In this document: piece by piece, positions 25,378 to 31,987 of the stretch
Layout of the letters: every line of letters begins with the position of its first letter
Numbering within the stretch: the first letter of the stretch is position 1
Source: Variovorax sp. EL159
Lineage (GTDB): Bacteria > Pseudomonadota > Gammaproteobacteria > Burkholderiales > Burkholderiaceae_C
DNA: 64,000 nt
Assembly: GCF_900100965.1 (NCBI RefSeq)
Contig: NZ_FMUJ01000005.1
Location: 620,001-684,000, forward strand
Direction: 5' to 3'
Program-made: the position numbers and the translations under genes
Notes under the pieces: model-generated
What the model was told of the DNA's origin: nothing
Database searches by the model: none
What the model saw: only the letters and a program-made list of their open reading frames with translations

Positions 25378-26508
25378 ATGGACACAAATGTCATAAACCT
25401 CTTCAACAAAGCCCCAGCTGCAAATGATTCGGGATTTTTTGAACGCACTTATCCCACGGTTCACGCGACCGTCAATCAATTCAAGACAGAGCAAAATTTG
25501 TTATCAATTTCTGTCAGCGACCTTTCCAAAGGGCTGATGCAGGCAGAGGCCGCGCGCATCCAGCGAAAGGAAATTGGGCGTGCCACGTGGCAAGTGATGG
25601 GCAACAGGTTGCGTGCGCACATCGTTCCGCTGCTGGGCGATGTGCCAGCGCAGTCGTTTGCAACCACCGACGCGCAACGCTTGATAGATCGCCTCGGAGA
25701 GCAGGGCTTTACCAGTACGACGATTGCCCAGTACCTGGTGCTGTTGCGCAAGGTGGTGATGCACGGCGTGCACATCGGGGTGCTTCGCGATGCGCCTGCA
25801 TTTCCGAAGGTCAAGGTGAGAAGCCAGCCGCGCGGCAGCTTCAGCGTTGCCGAGTACCGGACGATCATCGAGACCGCGCGCAGCTTGCGCGGACACTCGC
25901 ATCCGGTGCTCGATCAACTCGCTCCCGGCGAACGCTTCTGGATTGCGCGCGAACTGCTCGTCATGCCGGACGAGTTGCCCTGGCTGATCCGCTGGATGGT
26001 GAACACCTTCGTGCGTCCGAGCGACATCAAGCTCATGAAGCACAAGCACATCGAGGTCGTGCGCGGCAAGCATGTCTACCTGCGAATGAACCTGCCGGAG
26101 ACCAAGCGGCACAGCCAGCCCATCGTGAGCTTGCGTCCGGCCGTGCGGGTTCATGAATGTTTGCTCACTTATCGTCGCGAGCATGGCTTTGGCGGGGCGG
26201 AAGACTACATCTTCATGCCGCAGTTGAAGAACCGCGAGCACGCGCTCGCGGTGCTCAACTTCTTCTTTCACTGGGTGCTCGAAAAAGCGGGGCTCGAAAA
26301 GGGACCGTTGGGTCAGTCGAGGACGCTGTATTGCCTGCGTCATACCGCGATCACGTTGCGGCTGTTGTATGGGCAGGGCATCGACATGCTGACCTTGGCG
26401 CGCAATGCGCGAACGAGCGTCAACATGGTCGAGCGTTTCTACGCATCGGTGCTGAGCGGAGAAATGAATGTGGGGTTGCTGCAAAGCAGGCGTGGACGAA
26501 TGAGCTGA
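25378..26508 (+). CDS. Lone tyrosine recombinase / phage-type integrase
   Basis: A DNA strand-exchange enzyme with an N-terminal SAM-like core-binding domain (about residues 30-140) and a C-terminal catalytic domain. Catalytic candidates are Arg in NTFVRPSDIKLM, Lys in LPETKRHSQP, Arg-His in the box YCLRHTAIT (where the usual first His is Tyr) and the nucleophile Tyr in MVERFYA. The second His/Trp position reads Asn or Arg (ARNARTSVN), so the set is not canonical. The start at 25378 (MDTNVINLF) is chosen over one at 25342. No excisionase, phage gene, tRNA or att repeat is seen nearby. Its 5' half is more A/T-rich than its neighbours, which hints at acquisition. Confidence 0.8.
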   Translation: MDTNVINLFNKAPAANDSGFFERTYPTVHATVNQFKTEQNLLSISVSDLSKGLMQAEAARIQRKEIGRATWQVMGNRLRAHIVPLLGDVPAQSFATTDAQRLIDRLGEQGFTSTTIAQYLVLLRKVVMHGVHIGVLRDAPAFPKVKVRSQPRGSFSVAEYRTIIETARSLRGHSHPVLDQLAPGERFWIARELLVMPDELPWLIRWMVNTFVRPSDIKLMKHKHIEVVRGKHVYLRMNLPETKRHSQPIVSLRPAVRVHECLLTYRREHGFGGAEDYIFMPQLKNREHALAVLNFFFHWVLEKAGLEKGPLGQSRTLYCLRHTAITLRLLYGQGIDMLTLARNARTSVNMVERFYASVLSGEMNVGLLQSRRGRMS

Positions 26509-26515
26509 GAAAGAG

Positions 26516-26547
26516 CAAAAAGTCGCCCAACGTGAGCTGGGCGACTT
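26516..26547 (-). terminator. Intrinsic terminator after left porin
   Basis: The stem AGTCGCCCA-N8-TGGGCGACT (26521-26546) is followed on the minus strand by five T residues. It lies 56 bp beyond the porin stop and would end its transcript. On the plus strand there is no T-run, so it does not obviously serve the integrase. Confidence 0.85.
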
Positions 26548-26602
26548 GAGGCTTTGTCGATTCGAACTGGCGCGAGCCAGCATGGGAATCAAGACCTGCG
26601 GA

Positions 26603-27883
26603 TCAGAACGCGTGGCGGATGCCGAAGTCGTAGCCAGTCGATGTCTTCGGGGTGAAGGTCGTGTTGTTGCTGAAGAGCAGGTTGCTGGTCGACAGCGCAG
26701 CGCCGTTCTTGTTGCTGACGCGCGCGACCGTGGCGTACAGGGCCGTGCGCTTCGACAGGTTGTGTACGTAGCCGATGGCTAGCTTGTTGGCTTTCTCATC
26801 ACCCTTGTTGAACGCGAACTGATTGAACGCGAACTGTTGATTGCGGTCGTACTTGACCGCCGAGTACGAAGCGCGAATCAGGCCAACGCCCACGGGGACG
26901 GTCACGCCGAGCAGGTAGCCGGTCAGATCGGTGCCGTTGTCACGGTCAACAATGTTGAACTGTTGGCTTGCGTAGTCGATCTTGTTCTTCGCCTTCGAGT
27001 ACTCGCCAAAGAGCTTCACGGGGCCGAAGTCGTACGAGGCGCCGAGGTTGAGCGTGTTCACCTTGCTGGTGATGCCAGCTTGGTATTGATCGCCTGTGAT
27101 GCTGCTGCCGTAGGCGATTGCAACGTCCAGGGGACCATTGGCGTAACCGAAGCGACCACCGACGTAGCGACCAGCGCGTGCCGTGTTGTCCTTATAGAAC
27201 GCATTGGTCAGCGCGGCCGAGTTGGACTTGAACTTCGTCTGCTCGTTGAAGGCGTACATCACCTGACCGTAGAAACCCCCAAGGTTCGGTGGGAGGAAGT
27301 ACCCGATCGAATTGCTCGCGCGGTCGTAATTCGTATTGCCACCGAAGCCACCAGTGGCCGTGGGGTCGAACCTGCTCTTCGGGTTGTACCCGTTGGCAGT
27401 GTTGATCAGGTTGCTGCCCACACCATTGGTGCCGAACGGATCGAACACGGTGTCGTTCCAGAAGGTGGGGGTGTAGTCACGGCCCAGGCGGACTTCACCG
27501 AAACCGCCGGACAGGCTCACGGTCGAGCGGCGCTTGAAAGATGAAACACCAGTGGCGCCATCGTCATTGCTGATCGGGGCTTCGAGCCAGAAGCTGGCGG
27601 CCAGGCCACCACCGAGGTCTTCCGTGCCACGGAAACCCAGGCGGCTGGAGTTGTAGCCCGAATTGGCCAGCGCGCGCTTGCTGACCTTGACGCTACCCTG
27701 GTTCACATAGAACGGGTTGACGACCGGCAGACCGTTGGCGCCGATAGAGATGCCGTTGTGCGTATCACGCGAGCTGTTCGAATAGCTACTGATCGACGCG
27801 TCGACCACACCGAACAGCGTGACGGACGACTGGGCCGAGGCAACACCGGCAACAGCCAGGGCAGCCAGAGCAGCTGCCCTTTT
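26603..27883 (-). CDS. Gram-negative porin (left copy) lacking a normal start
   Basis: A trimeric outer-membrane porin of the Omp32/OpcP type. The 3' part is intact: GVVDASISSYS, SSRLGFRGTEDLGGGLAASFWLE, FGEVRLGRDYTPTFWNDT, the repeated beta strands and the C-terminal Phe needed for Bam assembly. The signal peptide is recognisable (KRAAALAALAVAGVASA|Q) but no ATG, GTG or TTG lies in frame just before it. The nearest in-frame starts (GTG 27979, TTG 27982) lie beyond a strong terminator. The only nearby ATG (27909) is out of frame and meets a stop after four codons. Either the gene is silent, it uses an unusual start, or the sequence has an error. Coordinates mark where porin homology begins. 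Confidence 0.75.
   Translation of the reverse strand, partial: KRAAALAALAVAGVASAQSSVTLFGVVDASISSYSNSSRDTHNGISIGANGLPVVNPFYVNQGSVKVSKRALANSGYNSSRLGFRGTEDLGGGLAASFWLEAPISNDDGATGVSSFKRRSTVSLSGGFGEVRLGRDYTPTFWNDTVFDPFGTNGVGSNLINTANGYNPKSRFDPTATGGFGGNTNYDRASNSIGYFLPPNLGGFYGQVMYAFNEQTKFKSNSAALTNAFYKDNTARAGRYVGGRFGYANGPLDVAIAYGSSITGDQYQAGITSKVNTLNLGASYDFGPVKLFGEYSKAKNKIDYASQQFNIVDRDNGTDLTGYLLGVTVPVGVGLIRASYSAVKYDRNQQFAFNQFAFNKGDEKANKLAIGYVHNLSKRTALYATVARVSNKNGAALSTSNLLFSNNTTFTPKTSTGYDFGIRHAF
27787..27871 (-). repeat. 85-bp perfect inverted repeat, left porin arm
   Basis: The stretch from GCTCTGGCTG to GATCAGTA on the minus strand is identical to 29540-29624 on the plus strand. It encodes the signal peptide and the first beta strand of both porins. 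Identity stops abruptly at 27871, where the left porin's start region should be, which suggests recombination or gene conversion. Confidence 0.9.
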
Positions 27884-27887
27884 TGTG

Positions 27888-27908
27888 TGGCGCGCTAGAG
27901 TGGCGCCA
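27888..27908. promoter_or_regulatory. Interrupted palindrome at the disrupted porin 5' end
   Basis: TGGCGC-N9-GCGCCA, a 21-bp symmetrical site, lies between the small-RNA terminator and the porin signal-peptide codons. It could be an operator or the footprint of a rearrangement. No binding protein is known. Confidence 0.25.
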
Positions 27909-27935
27909 TGGGGCGTGGAACCTCTTGGACCGCAG

Positions 27936-27971
27936 AAAAGAAAAAAGCCCCGAGCTTTGCAGCTCGGGGCT
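27936..27971 (-). terminator. Strong intrinsic terminator ending the candidate small RNA
   Basis: On the minus strand the 11-bp stem AGCCCCGAGCT-gcaa-AGCTCGGGGCT is followed by TTTTTTCTTTT. It lies directly upstream of the left porin and points towards it, so it would stop transcription before the porin unless read through. Confidence 0.92.
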
Positions 27972-28032
27972 AAATCCACCAATTGGAAGGGTGGAGGAGA
28001 CAACTGGGTGCGCACAGCTTGGTGCGCAATGA
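27937..28032 (-). ncRNA. Candidate ~90-nt regulatory small RNA upstream of left porin
   Basis: A sigma70-like promoter (28039-28066) and a strong terminator (27936-27971) frame about 90 nt without a credible protein. Three hairpins can be drawn on the minus strand: TGCGCAC-N7-GTGCGCA near the 5' end, CCACC-N9-GGTGG, and the terminator. Between the first two lies an unpaired CTCCTCC, which is complementary to Shine-Dalgarno sequences, as in several bacterial sRNA families that block translation. The same DNA could instead be a porin 5' leader with an attenuator. Transcript ends are inferred. Confidence 0.5.
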
Positions 28033-28038
28033 AATAAA

Positions 28039-28066
28039 GTATATCGACTGTTTGTTGCGTTGCAAC
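28039..28066 (-). promoter_or_regulatory. Sigma70-type promoter for the candidate small RNA
   Basis: On the minus strand, -35 TTGCAA (28066-28061) and -10 TATACT (28044-28039) are separated by 16 bp. The -35 overlaps a palindrome, TTGTTGC-AAC-GCAACAA (28053-28069), that could bind a regulator. Confidence 0.55.
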
Positions 28067-28149
28067 AAGCGAGTGATGCTTTTCCCACACATTAATGGAT
28101 GTTGCCGTGCATTTGTGCCCGACATCCTCGACTGGAACCTTCAAAAACC

Positions 28150-28599
28150 ATGGAATGCACAGTAAGTTGGACCGGTGACGCAGGCACCCGATCGGCCATG
28201 GGCTTCGTTGCCGAGACGGGCAGCGGCCACGTTCTGATGATGGACGGCGCTCCCGATGCTGCAAAACCCGAGAACGGCGGACAAAACCTCGCGGCACGAC
28301 CGATGGAAACCGTGCTGGCCGGCACGGGGGGCTGCACCGCCTATGACGTCGTGCTCATCCTGAAGCGCGGGCGGCATCGTGTCGAGCGCTGCAGTGTCAA
28401 GCTGACCAGCGAGCGCGCGGAAAAAGATCCCAAGGTGTTCACGAAGATCCACATGCATTTCACCGTGGCCGGGAAGGGAATCCCGGCCTCTGCCGTGGAG
28501 CGTGCGATCGCGCTGAGCCACGAAATCTATTGCTCGGCCAGCATCATGCTGGCGAAGACCGCCGAGATCACTACAAGTTTCGATCTGATCGAAACCTGA
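28150..28599 (+). CDS. OsmC/Ohr-family protein
   Basis: A 149-residue cytosolic protein of the OsmC superfamily, thiol peroxidases that reduce organic hydroperoxides. The family blocks are present: RPMETVLAGTGGCTAYDVVLIL with the first cysteine (GGCTAYD) and HEIYCSASIMLAKTAEI with the second (YCSAS). It belongs to the YhfA-like OsmC branch more than to Ohr. The ATG at 28150 is chosen because it gives the family N-terminus; a start at 28099 would add 17 unlikely residues. It is convergent with coq7, 10 bp away. Confidence 0.85.
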   Translation: MECTVSWTGDAGTRSAMGFVAETGSGHVLMMDGAPDAAKPENGGQNLAARPMETVLAGTGGCTAYDVVLILKRGRHRVERCSVKLTSERAEKDPKVFTKIHMHFTVAGKGIPASAVERAIALSHEIYCSASIMLAKTAEITTSFDLIET

Positions 28600-28609
28600 C
28601 GCCGACGCG

Positions 28610-29239
28610 CTAGATGCGGTGCGCCAGCGTGGTCATCACGCGGGAGGCCATGCGCATCAGGGCTTTCGCAGGCGCCGGGAGCTCTGCCGCGCCTGCATGG
28701 ACGGCCTGCGCTGCGTGGCGCGCTTCATCGAGCTTCATCTGCTCGACGACCGCTCTAGATGCGCTGTCTATAAGGGGGAGACGATCCAGATGGCTGTCGA
28801 GGTGAGCTTCTACTTGGCGCTCGGTTTCGGCGACGAAGCCCAAGCTCAGCGGGTCGCCGAGGCGTCCCGCGAGAAGACCGAGGCCGAATGCGCCCGCGTA
28901 CCAGAGTGGGTTGAGGATCGAAGGCCGGGCGCCGAGCTCATCGAGGCGCTGGCGTGTCCAGGCCAGATGATCGGTTTCCTCATGCGAAGCCTCGAGGAAT
29001 TGGGCGCGCAGAGCCGGGTCGCGTGCGACGGCTGCCTGGGCCGTGTAAAGCGCCTGGGCACAGACTTCACCTACGTGATTCACGCGCATCAACGCGCCGG
29101 CATCCCGGCGTTCGTTGTCGCTCATCTCTCCAGGTGCGTGGGAGGGGGGGGGCATGAGCCGGGTGGCATGAGGACGGGCAAAGAGCGTACGCAATGCCGC
29201 ATCTGCGGCGGTCAGGACGGGGTCGAGCAAGAGCGTCAT
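28610..29239 (-). CDS. coq7: Coq7-type demethoxyubiquinone hydroxylase
   Basis: A di-iron monooxygenase that hydroxylates 2-polyprenyl-3-methyl-6-methoxy-1,4-benzoquinone in ubiquinone synthesis. It is membrane-associated. The 209-residue product has the four-helix carboxylate pattern: [14 protein letters not shown] (Glu with nearby His), [11 protein letters not shown] (ExxH), the middle [14 protein letters not shown], and [12 protein letters not shown] (ExxH). The ATG at 29239 gives [16 protein letters not shown]; a GTG at 29257 is an alternative. It is convergent with the osmC-like gene and divergent from the right porin. Confidence 0.93.
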   Translation of the reverse strand: MTLLLDPVLTAADAALRTLFARPHATRLMPPPSHAPGEMSDNERRDAGALMRVNHVGEVCAQALYTAQAAVARDPALRAQFLEASHEETDHLAWTRQRLDELGARPSILNPLWYAGAFGLGLLAGRLGDPLSLGFVAETERQVEAHLDSHLDRLPLIDSASRAVVEQMKLDEARHAAQAVHAGAAELPAPAKALMRMASRVMTTLAHRI

Positions 29240-29325
29240 GCGGCTATTTGAACGCACATGCCAAAGGCCACACTGGCGCGCCGTTCGATTTCATATCGTG
29301 GTGCGGCGGGCGACCTAAGTCCTTT

Positions 29326-29341
29326 GTTGCAGGACTGCAAC
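29326..29341. promoter_or_regulatory. GTTGCA-GGAC-TGCAAC palindrome upstream of right porin
   Basis: A 16-bp inverted repeat with 6-bp arms in the 282-bp gap between coq7 and the right porin. Its GTTGC...GCAAC arms recur in the -35 region of the candidate small-RNA promoter beside the left porin, so both may be read by one regulator. This is inference. Confidence 0.3.
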
Positions 29342-29379
29342 GAAACGCGCAGGCCATCCAAGATTTCGGGCGAATTGTT

Positions 29380-29408
29380 TTGCCCTGCCGCAGCGGCTCT
29401 GGTGCAAT
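29380..29408 (+). promoter_or_regulatory. Possible sigma70 promoter of the right porin
   Basis: TTGCCC and TGCAAT are separated by 17 bp, about 115 bp before the porin start. The -10 matches consensus at four of six positions. The long leader would include a strong AAAGGAGG at about 29424 that is not followed by a porin start and could be a regulatory target. Confidence 0.3.
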
Positions 29409-29521
29409 AGCAACAACTTCCCAAAAGGAGGTTGGCCCGGGGTCCGGTGGGAGCACAAAAGTGCCAGTCACGGTGAGCCCTTCGCACCGGAGCCCTATGT
29501 TTAACCTTGGAGAAACTTGCA

Positions 29522-30832
29522 ATGAAAAAATCTCTAGTTGCTCTGGCTGCCCTGGCTGTTGCCGGTGTTGCCTCGGCCCAGTCGTCCGTCACGCTGTTCG
29601 GTGTGGTCGACGCGTCGATCAGTAACTACTCGACCAAGAGCACCTGGCAGCCGTCGACCCCGTTCGCGATCCAGCCTTTCGCTGTTCCCGCTGGCCGCAA
29701 GCAAAGCCAAACCGCACTGGCTAACTCGGGTTACAACTCGAGTCGCCTGGGCTTCCGTGGTACGGAAGACCTCGGTGGTGGCTTGGCTGCAAGCTTCTGG
29801 CTCGAAGCTGGTCTGAACAACGACACCGGTCTCGGTGGTCTGTCGGGTACCCCTGGCGTTACGACCGATCGCAACGGTGGCTTGGCTTTCAACCGTCGTT
29901 CGACGGTGAGCCTGTCGGGTCCGTTCGGTGAAGTCCGCCTCGGCCGTGACTACACCCCGACGTTCTGGAACGACACCGTGTTCGATCCGTTCGGCACCAA
30001 CGGCGTTGGCACCAACCTGATCTCGACTATCAACAATCGTTTGTCTAGCTTTGCGGGCCCCGGCTCTGCAGTTTCCGCTGGCGACAACTATGTTCGTTCG
30101 AGCAACTCGATCGGCTACTTCCTGCCGCCGAACCTGGGCGGTTTCTACGGCCAGTTCATGTACGCGCTGCATGAGAACACCAAGTCGAGCGACACCGGCT
30201 TCAGCAGCCCGTCGTCGAAGGGGCGTTACGTTGGTGGCCGTTTCGGCTACGCCAACGGCCCGTTGGATGTTGCCGCTTCGTACGGTCAAAGCACGGCGGC
30301 TGACACTGCCTCCGCGGCAGGTAGCCTGAAGGACAAGATCAACACCTTCAATCTGGGTGCTTCTTACGACTTCGGCCCCGCCAAGCTGTTCGGCGAGTAC
30401 TCGCAAGTCAAGAACAAGTCCGACACCGGCGTGCCTCTTAACGTTGGCGGTTTCCCGTTCCTGTGGAATACGACGCAGAGCGACAAGTACAACGGCTATC
30501 TGCTGGGTGTGACGGTTCCAGTCGGTGCTGGCCTGATCCGCGCTTCGTATTCGTCGGTGAAGTTCAAGAGCGGTGCACCGCAGACGTTCAACTTCTTCAA
30601 CACGAACAACAACGCGCGTGCTAACCAGTTCGCCATCGGCTACGTGCACAACCTGTCGAAGCGCACTGCCCTGTACGCTACGCTGTCGCGCATCAACCTG
30701 AAGCGCACTTACAACGACACCACGGGCGCGATGAACGCTACGACCGGTGGTTCGCCTGGCTACCTGACCGGTGGCGGCTACGCTCCGAAGAGCGCAACCG
30801 GCTACGACTTCGGTATCCGTCACGCTTTCTAA
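29522..30832 (+). CDS. Gram-negative porin (right copy)
   Basis: A 16-stranded trimeric outer-membrane porin for passive uptake of small, often anionic, solutes. The 436-residue precursor has signal peptide MKKSLVALAALAVAGVASA|Q, then SSVTLFGVVDASISNYS, SSRLGFRGTEDLGGGLAASFWLE, loop L3 around RDYTPTFWNDTVFDPFG, and a C-terminal Phe. The ATG at 29522 has GGAGA 8 bp upstream. It is a close paralogue of the left porin, in opposite orientation, and 85 bp at the 5' end are identical between them. Codon use is unusually rich in favoured codons (GGT, CTG, AAC), as in highly expressed genes. A strong terminator follows. Confidence 0.95.
   Translation: MKKSLVALAALAVAGVASAQSSVTLFGVVDASISNYSTKSTWQPSTPFAIQPFAVPAGRKQSQTALANSGYNSSRLGFRGTEDLGGGLAASFWLEAGLNNDTGLGGLSGTPGVTTDRNGGLAFNRRSTVSLSGPFGEVRLGRDYTPTFWNDTVFDPFGTNGVGTNLISTINNRLSSFAGPGSAVSAGDNYVRSSNSIGYFLPPNLGGFYGQFMYALHENTKSSDTGFSSPSSKGRYVGGRFGYANGPLDVAASYGQSTAADTASAAGSLKDKINTFNLGASYDFGPAKLFGEYSQVKNKSDTGVPLNVGGFPFLWNTTQSDKYNGYLLGVTVPVGAGLIRASYSSVKFKSGAPQTFNFFNTNNNARANQFAIGYVHNLSKRTALYATLSRINLKRTYNDTTGAMNATTGGSPGYLTGGGYAPKSATGYDFGIRHAF
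29540..29624 (+). repeat. 85-bp perfect inverted repeat, right porin arm
   Basis: Identical to the reverse complement of 27787-27871. With the flanking, less perfect porin homology it can support inversion of the osmC-coq7 segment between the porins, or gene conversion between them. Confidence 0.9.
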
Positions 30833-30871
30833 TTTGACGCTGGCGTAAGCCAGCTTCGAATCGAAAAGCTC

Positions 30872-30907
30872 AAAAGCCACTCGACGAAAGTCGAGTGGCT
30901 TTTTTTC
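30872..30907 (+). terminator. Intrinsic terminator after right porin
   Basis: The 10-bp stem AGCCACTCGA-cgaaag-TCGAGTGGCT (30875-30900) is followed by six T residues. A-runs on the left side could also let it act on minus-strand transcripts. Confidence 0.92.
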
Positions 30908-31005
30908 GTTCTGCAACCCGGAAAAGCATGCAGCGCACCCCCGGGGAACCACCGTGCGGGCACGCACCTTGCACTGCTAGCATGCCCGATCACTTCGTTT
31001 GCTGA

Positions 31006-31986
31006 ATGACTGCCTTTGTACTGCGCCGCCTGATCCAGGCCGTGATCGTGATGATCGCGGTCGCGTTCATCGCCTTCCTCTTGTTCCAGTATGTCGGCGA
31101 TCCCGTCGTGTTCCTGTTGGGACAAGACGCCAAGCCCGACCAGATCCGTGAGCTGCGCTCCGCCTTGGGGCTCGACAAGCCCTTCTTCGTGCAGTTCTGG
31201 CACTTCCTCGTCAATGCCGCGCAAGGCGAGTTCGGCCTGAGCTTGCGCCAGGGCGCGAAAGTGTCGCGCCTGATCGGCGAGCGTTTTCCGGCCACGCTCG
31301 AGCTCGCGCTCGTGGCCGCTGCGCTGGCGCTGTTCATCGGCATTCCGATGGGCGTGTACACCGCATTGCGCCGCGGCACTTTCATGAGCCAGGTGTTCAT
31401 GACCGTGTCGCTGCTCGGCGTGTCCCTACCCACTTTCCTGATCGGCATCCTGCTGATCCTTGTCTTCGCGGTGACGCTGGGCTGGTTCCCGAGCTTCGGC
31501 CGAGGCGATACCGTAAAGTTCGGCTGGTGGACCAGCGGCCTCTTCAGTGCCGACGGCTGGCACCACATCGTGCTGCCGGCGGTGACGCTGGCGATCTTCC
31601 AGCTCACGCTCATCATGCGATTGGTGCGTGCCGAGATGCTCGAGGTGCTGCGCACCGACTACATCAAGTTCGCGCGCGCACGCGGCCTCTCGAACCGGGC
31701 CATCCACTTCGGCCACGCGCTCAAGAACACGCTGGTGCCCGTGATGACCATCACTGGCCTGCAGCTCGGCGGCCTGATCGCCTTCGCCATCATCACCGAG
31801 TCGGTGTTCCAGTGGCCCGGCATGGGCCTGCTGTTCATCCAGGCCGTGACCTTCGCCGACATTCCCGTGATGGCCGCCTACCTGTGCCTCATCGCCTTGA
31901 TCTTCGTGGTGATCAACCTCGTGGTCGACCTGCTGTACTTCGTGGTCGATCCGCGCCTGCGCGTGGGCAAGGCAGGAGGGCATTGA
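31006..31986 (+). CDS. Dipeptide/oligopeptide-type ABC transporter permease (DppB-like)
   Basis: A 326-residue inner-membrane permease with six predicted membrane helices and the binding-protein-dependent transport domain. The N-terminal helix TAFVLRRLIQAVIVMIAVAFIAFLLFQYVGDP is the DppB/OppB signature. The coupling-helix (EAA) loop is RLVRAEMLEVLRTDYIKFARARGL. It is the first gene of a peptide-type uptake operon (permease, M20 hydrolase, binding protein, permease, two ATPases) and is followed 1 bp later by the hydrolase. The substrate is probably a peptide or an N-acylated amino acid. Confidence 0.92.
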   Translation: MTAFVLRRLIQAVIVMIAVAFIAFLLFQYVGDPVVFLLGQDAKPDQIRELRSALGLDKPFFVQFWHFLVNAAQGEFGLSLRQGAKVSRLIGERFPATLELALVAAALALFIGIPMGVYTALRRGTFMSQVFMTVSLLGVSLPTFLIGILLILVFAVTLGWFPSFGRGDTVKFGWWTSGLFSADGWHHIVLPAVTLAIFQLTLIMRLVRAEMLEVLRTDYIKFARARGLSNRAIHFGHALKNTLVPVMTITGLQLGGLIAFAIITESVFQWPGMGLLFIQAVTFADIPVMAAYLCLIALIFVVINLVVDLLYFVVDPRLRVGKAGGH

Positions 31987-31987
31987 A

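Noticed and set aside
25329-26600. Integrative element with att sites around the integrase
   Set aside because: I found no tRNA gene, flanking direct repeat or other mobile gene; the neighbours are ordinary chromosomal genes.
27895-27909. ATG at 27909 (minus strand) as start of the left porin
   Set aside because: It is in another frame and meets TAG after four codons; a frameshift would be needed.
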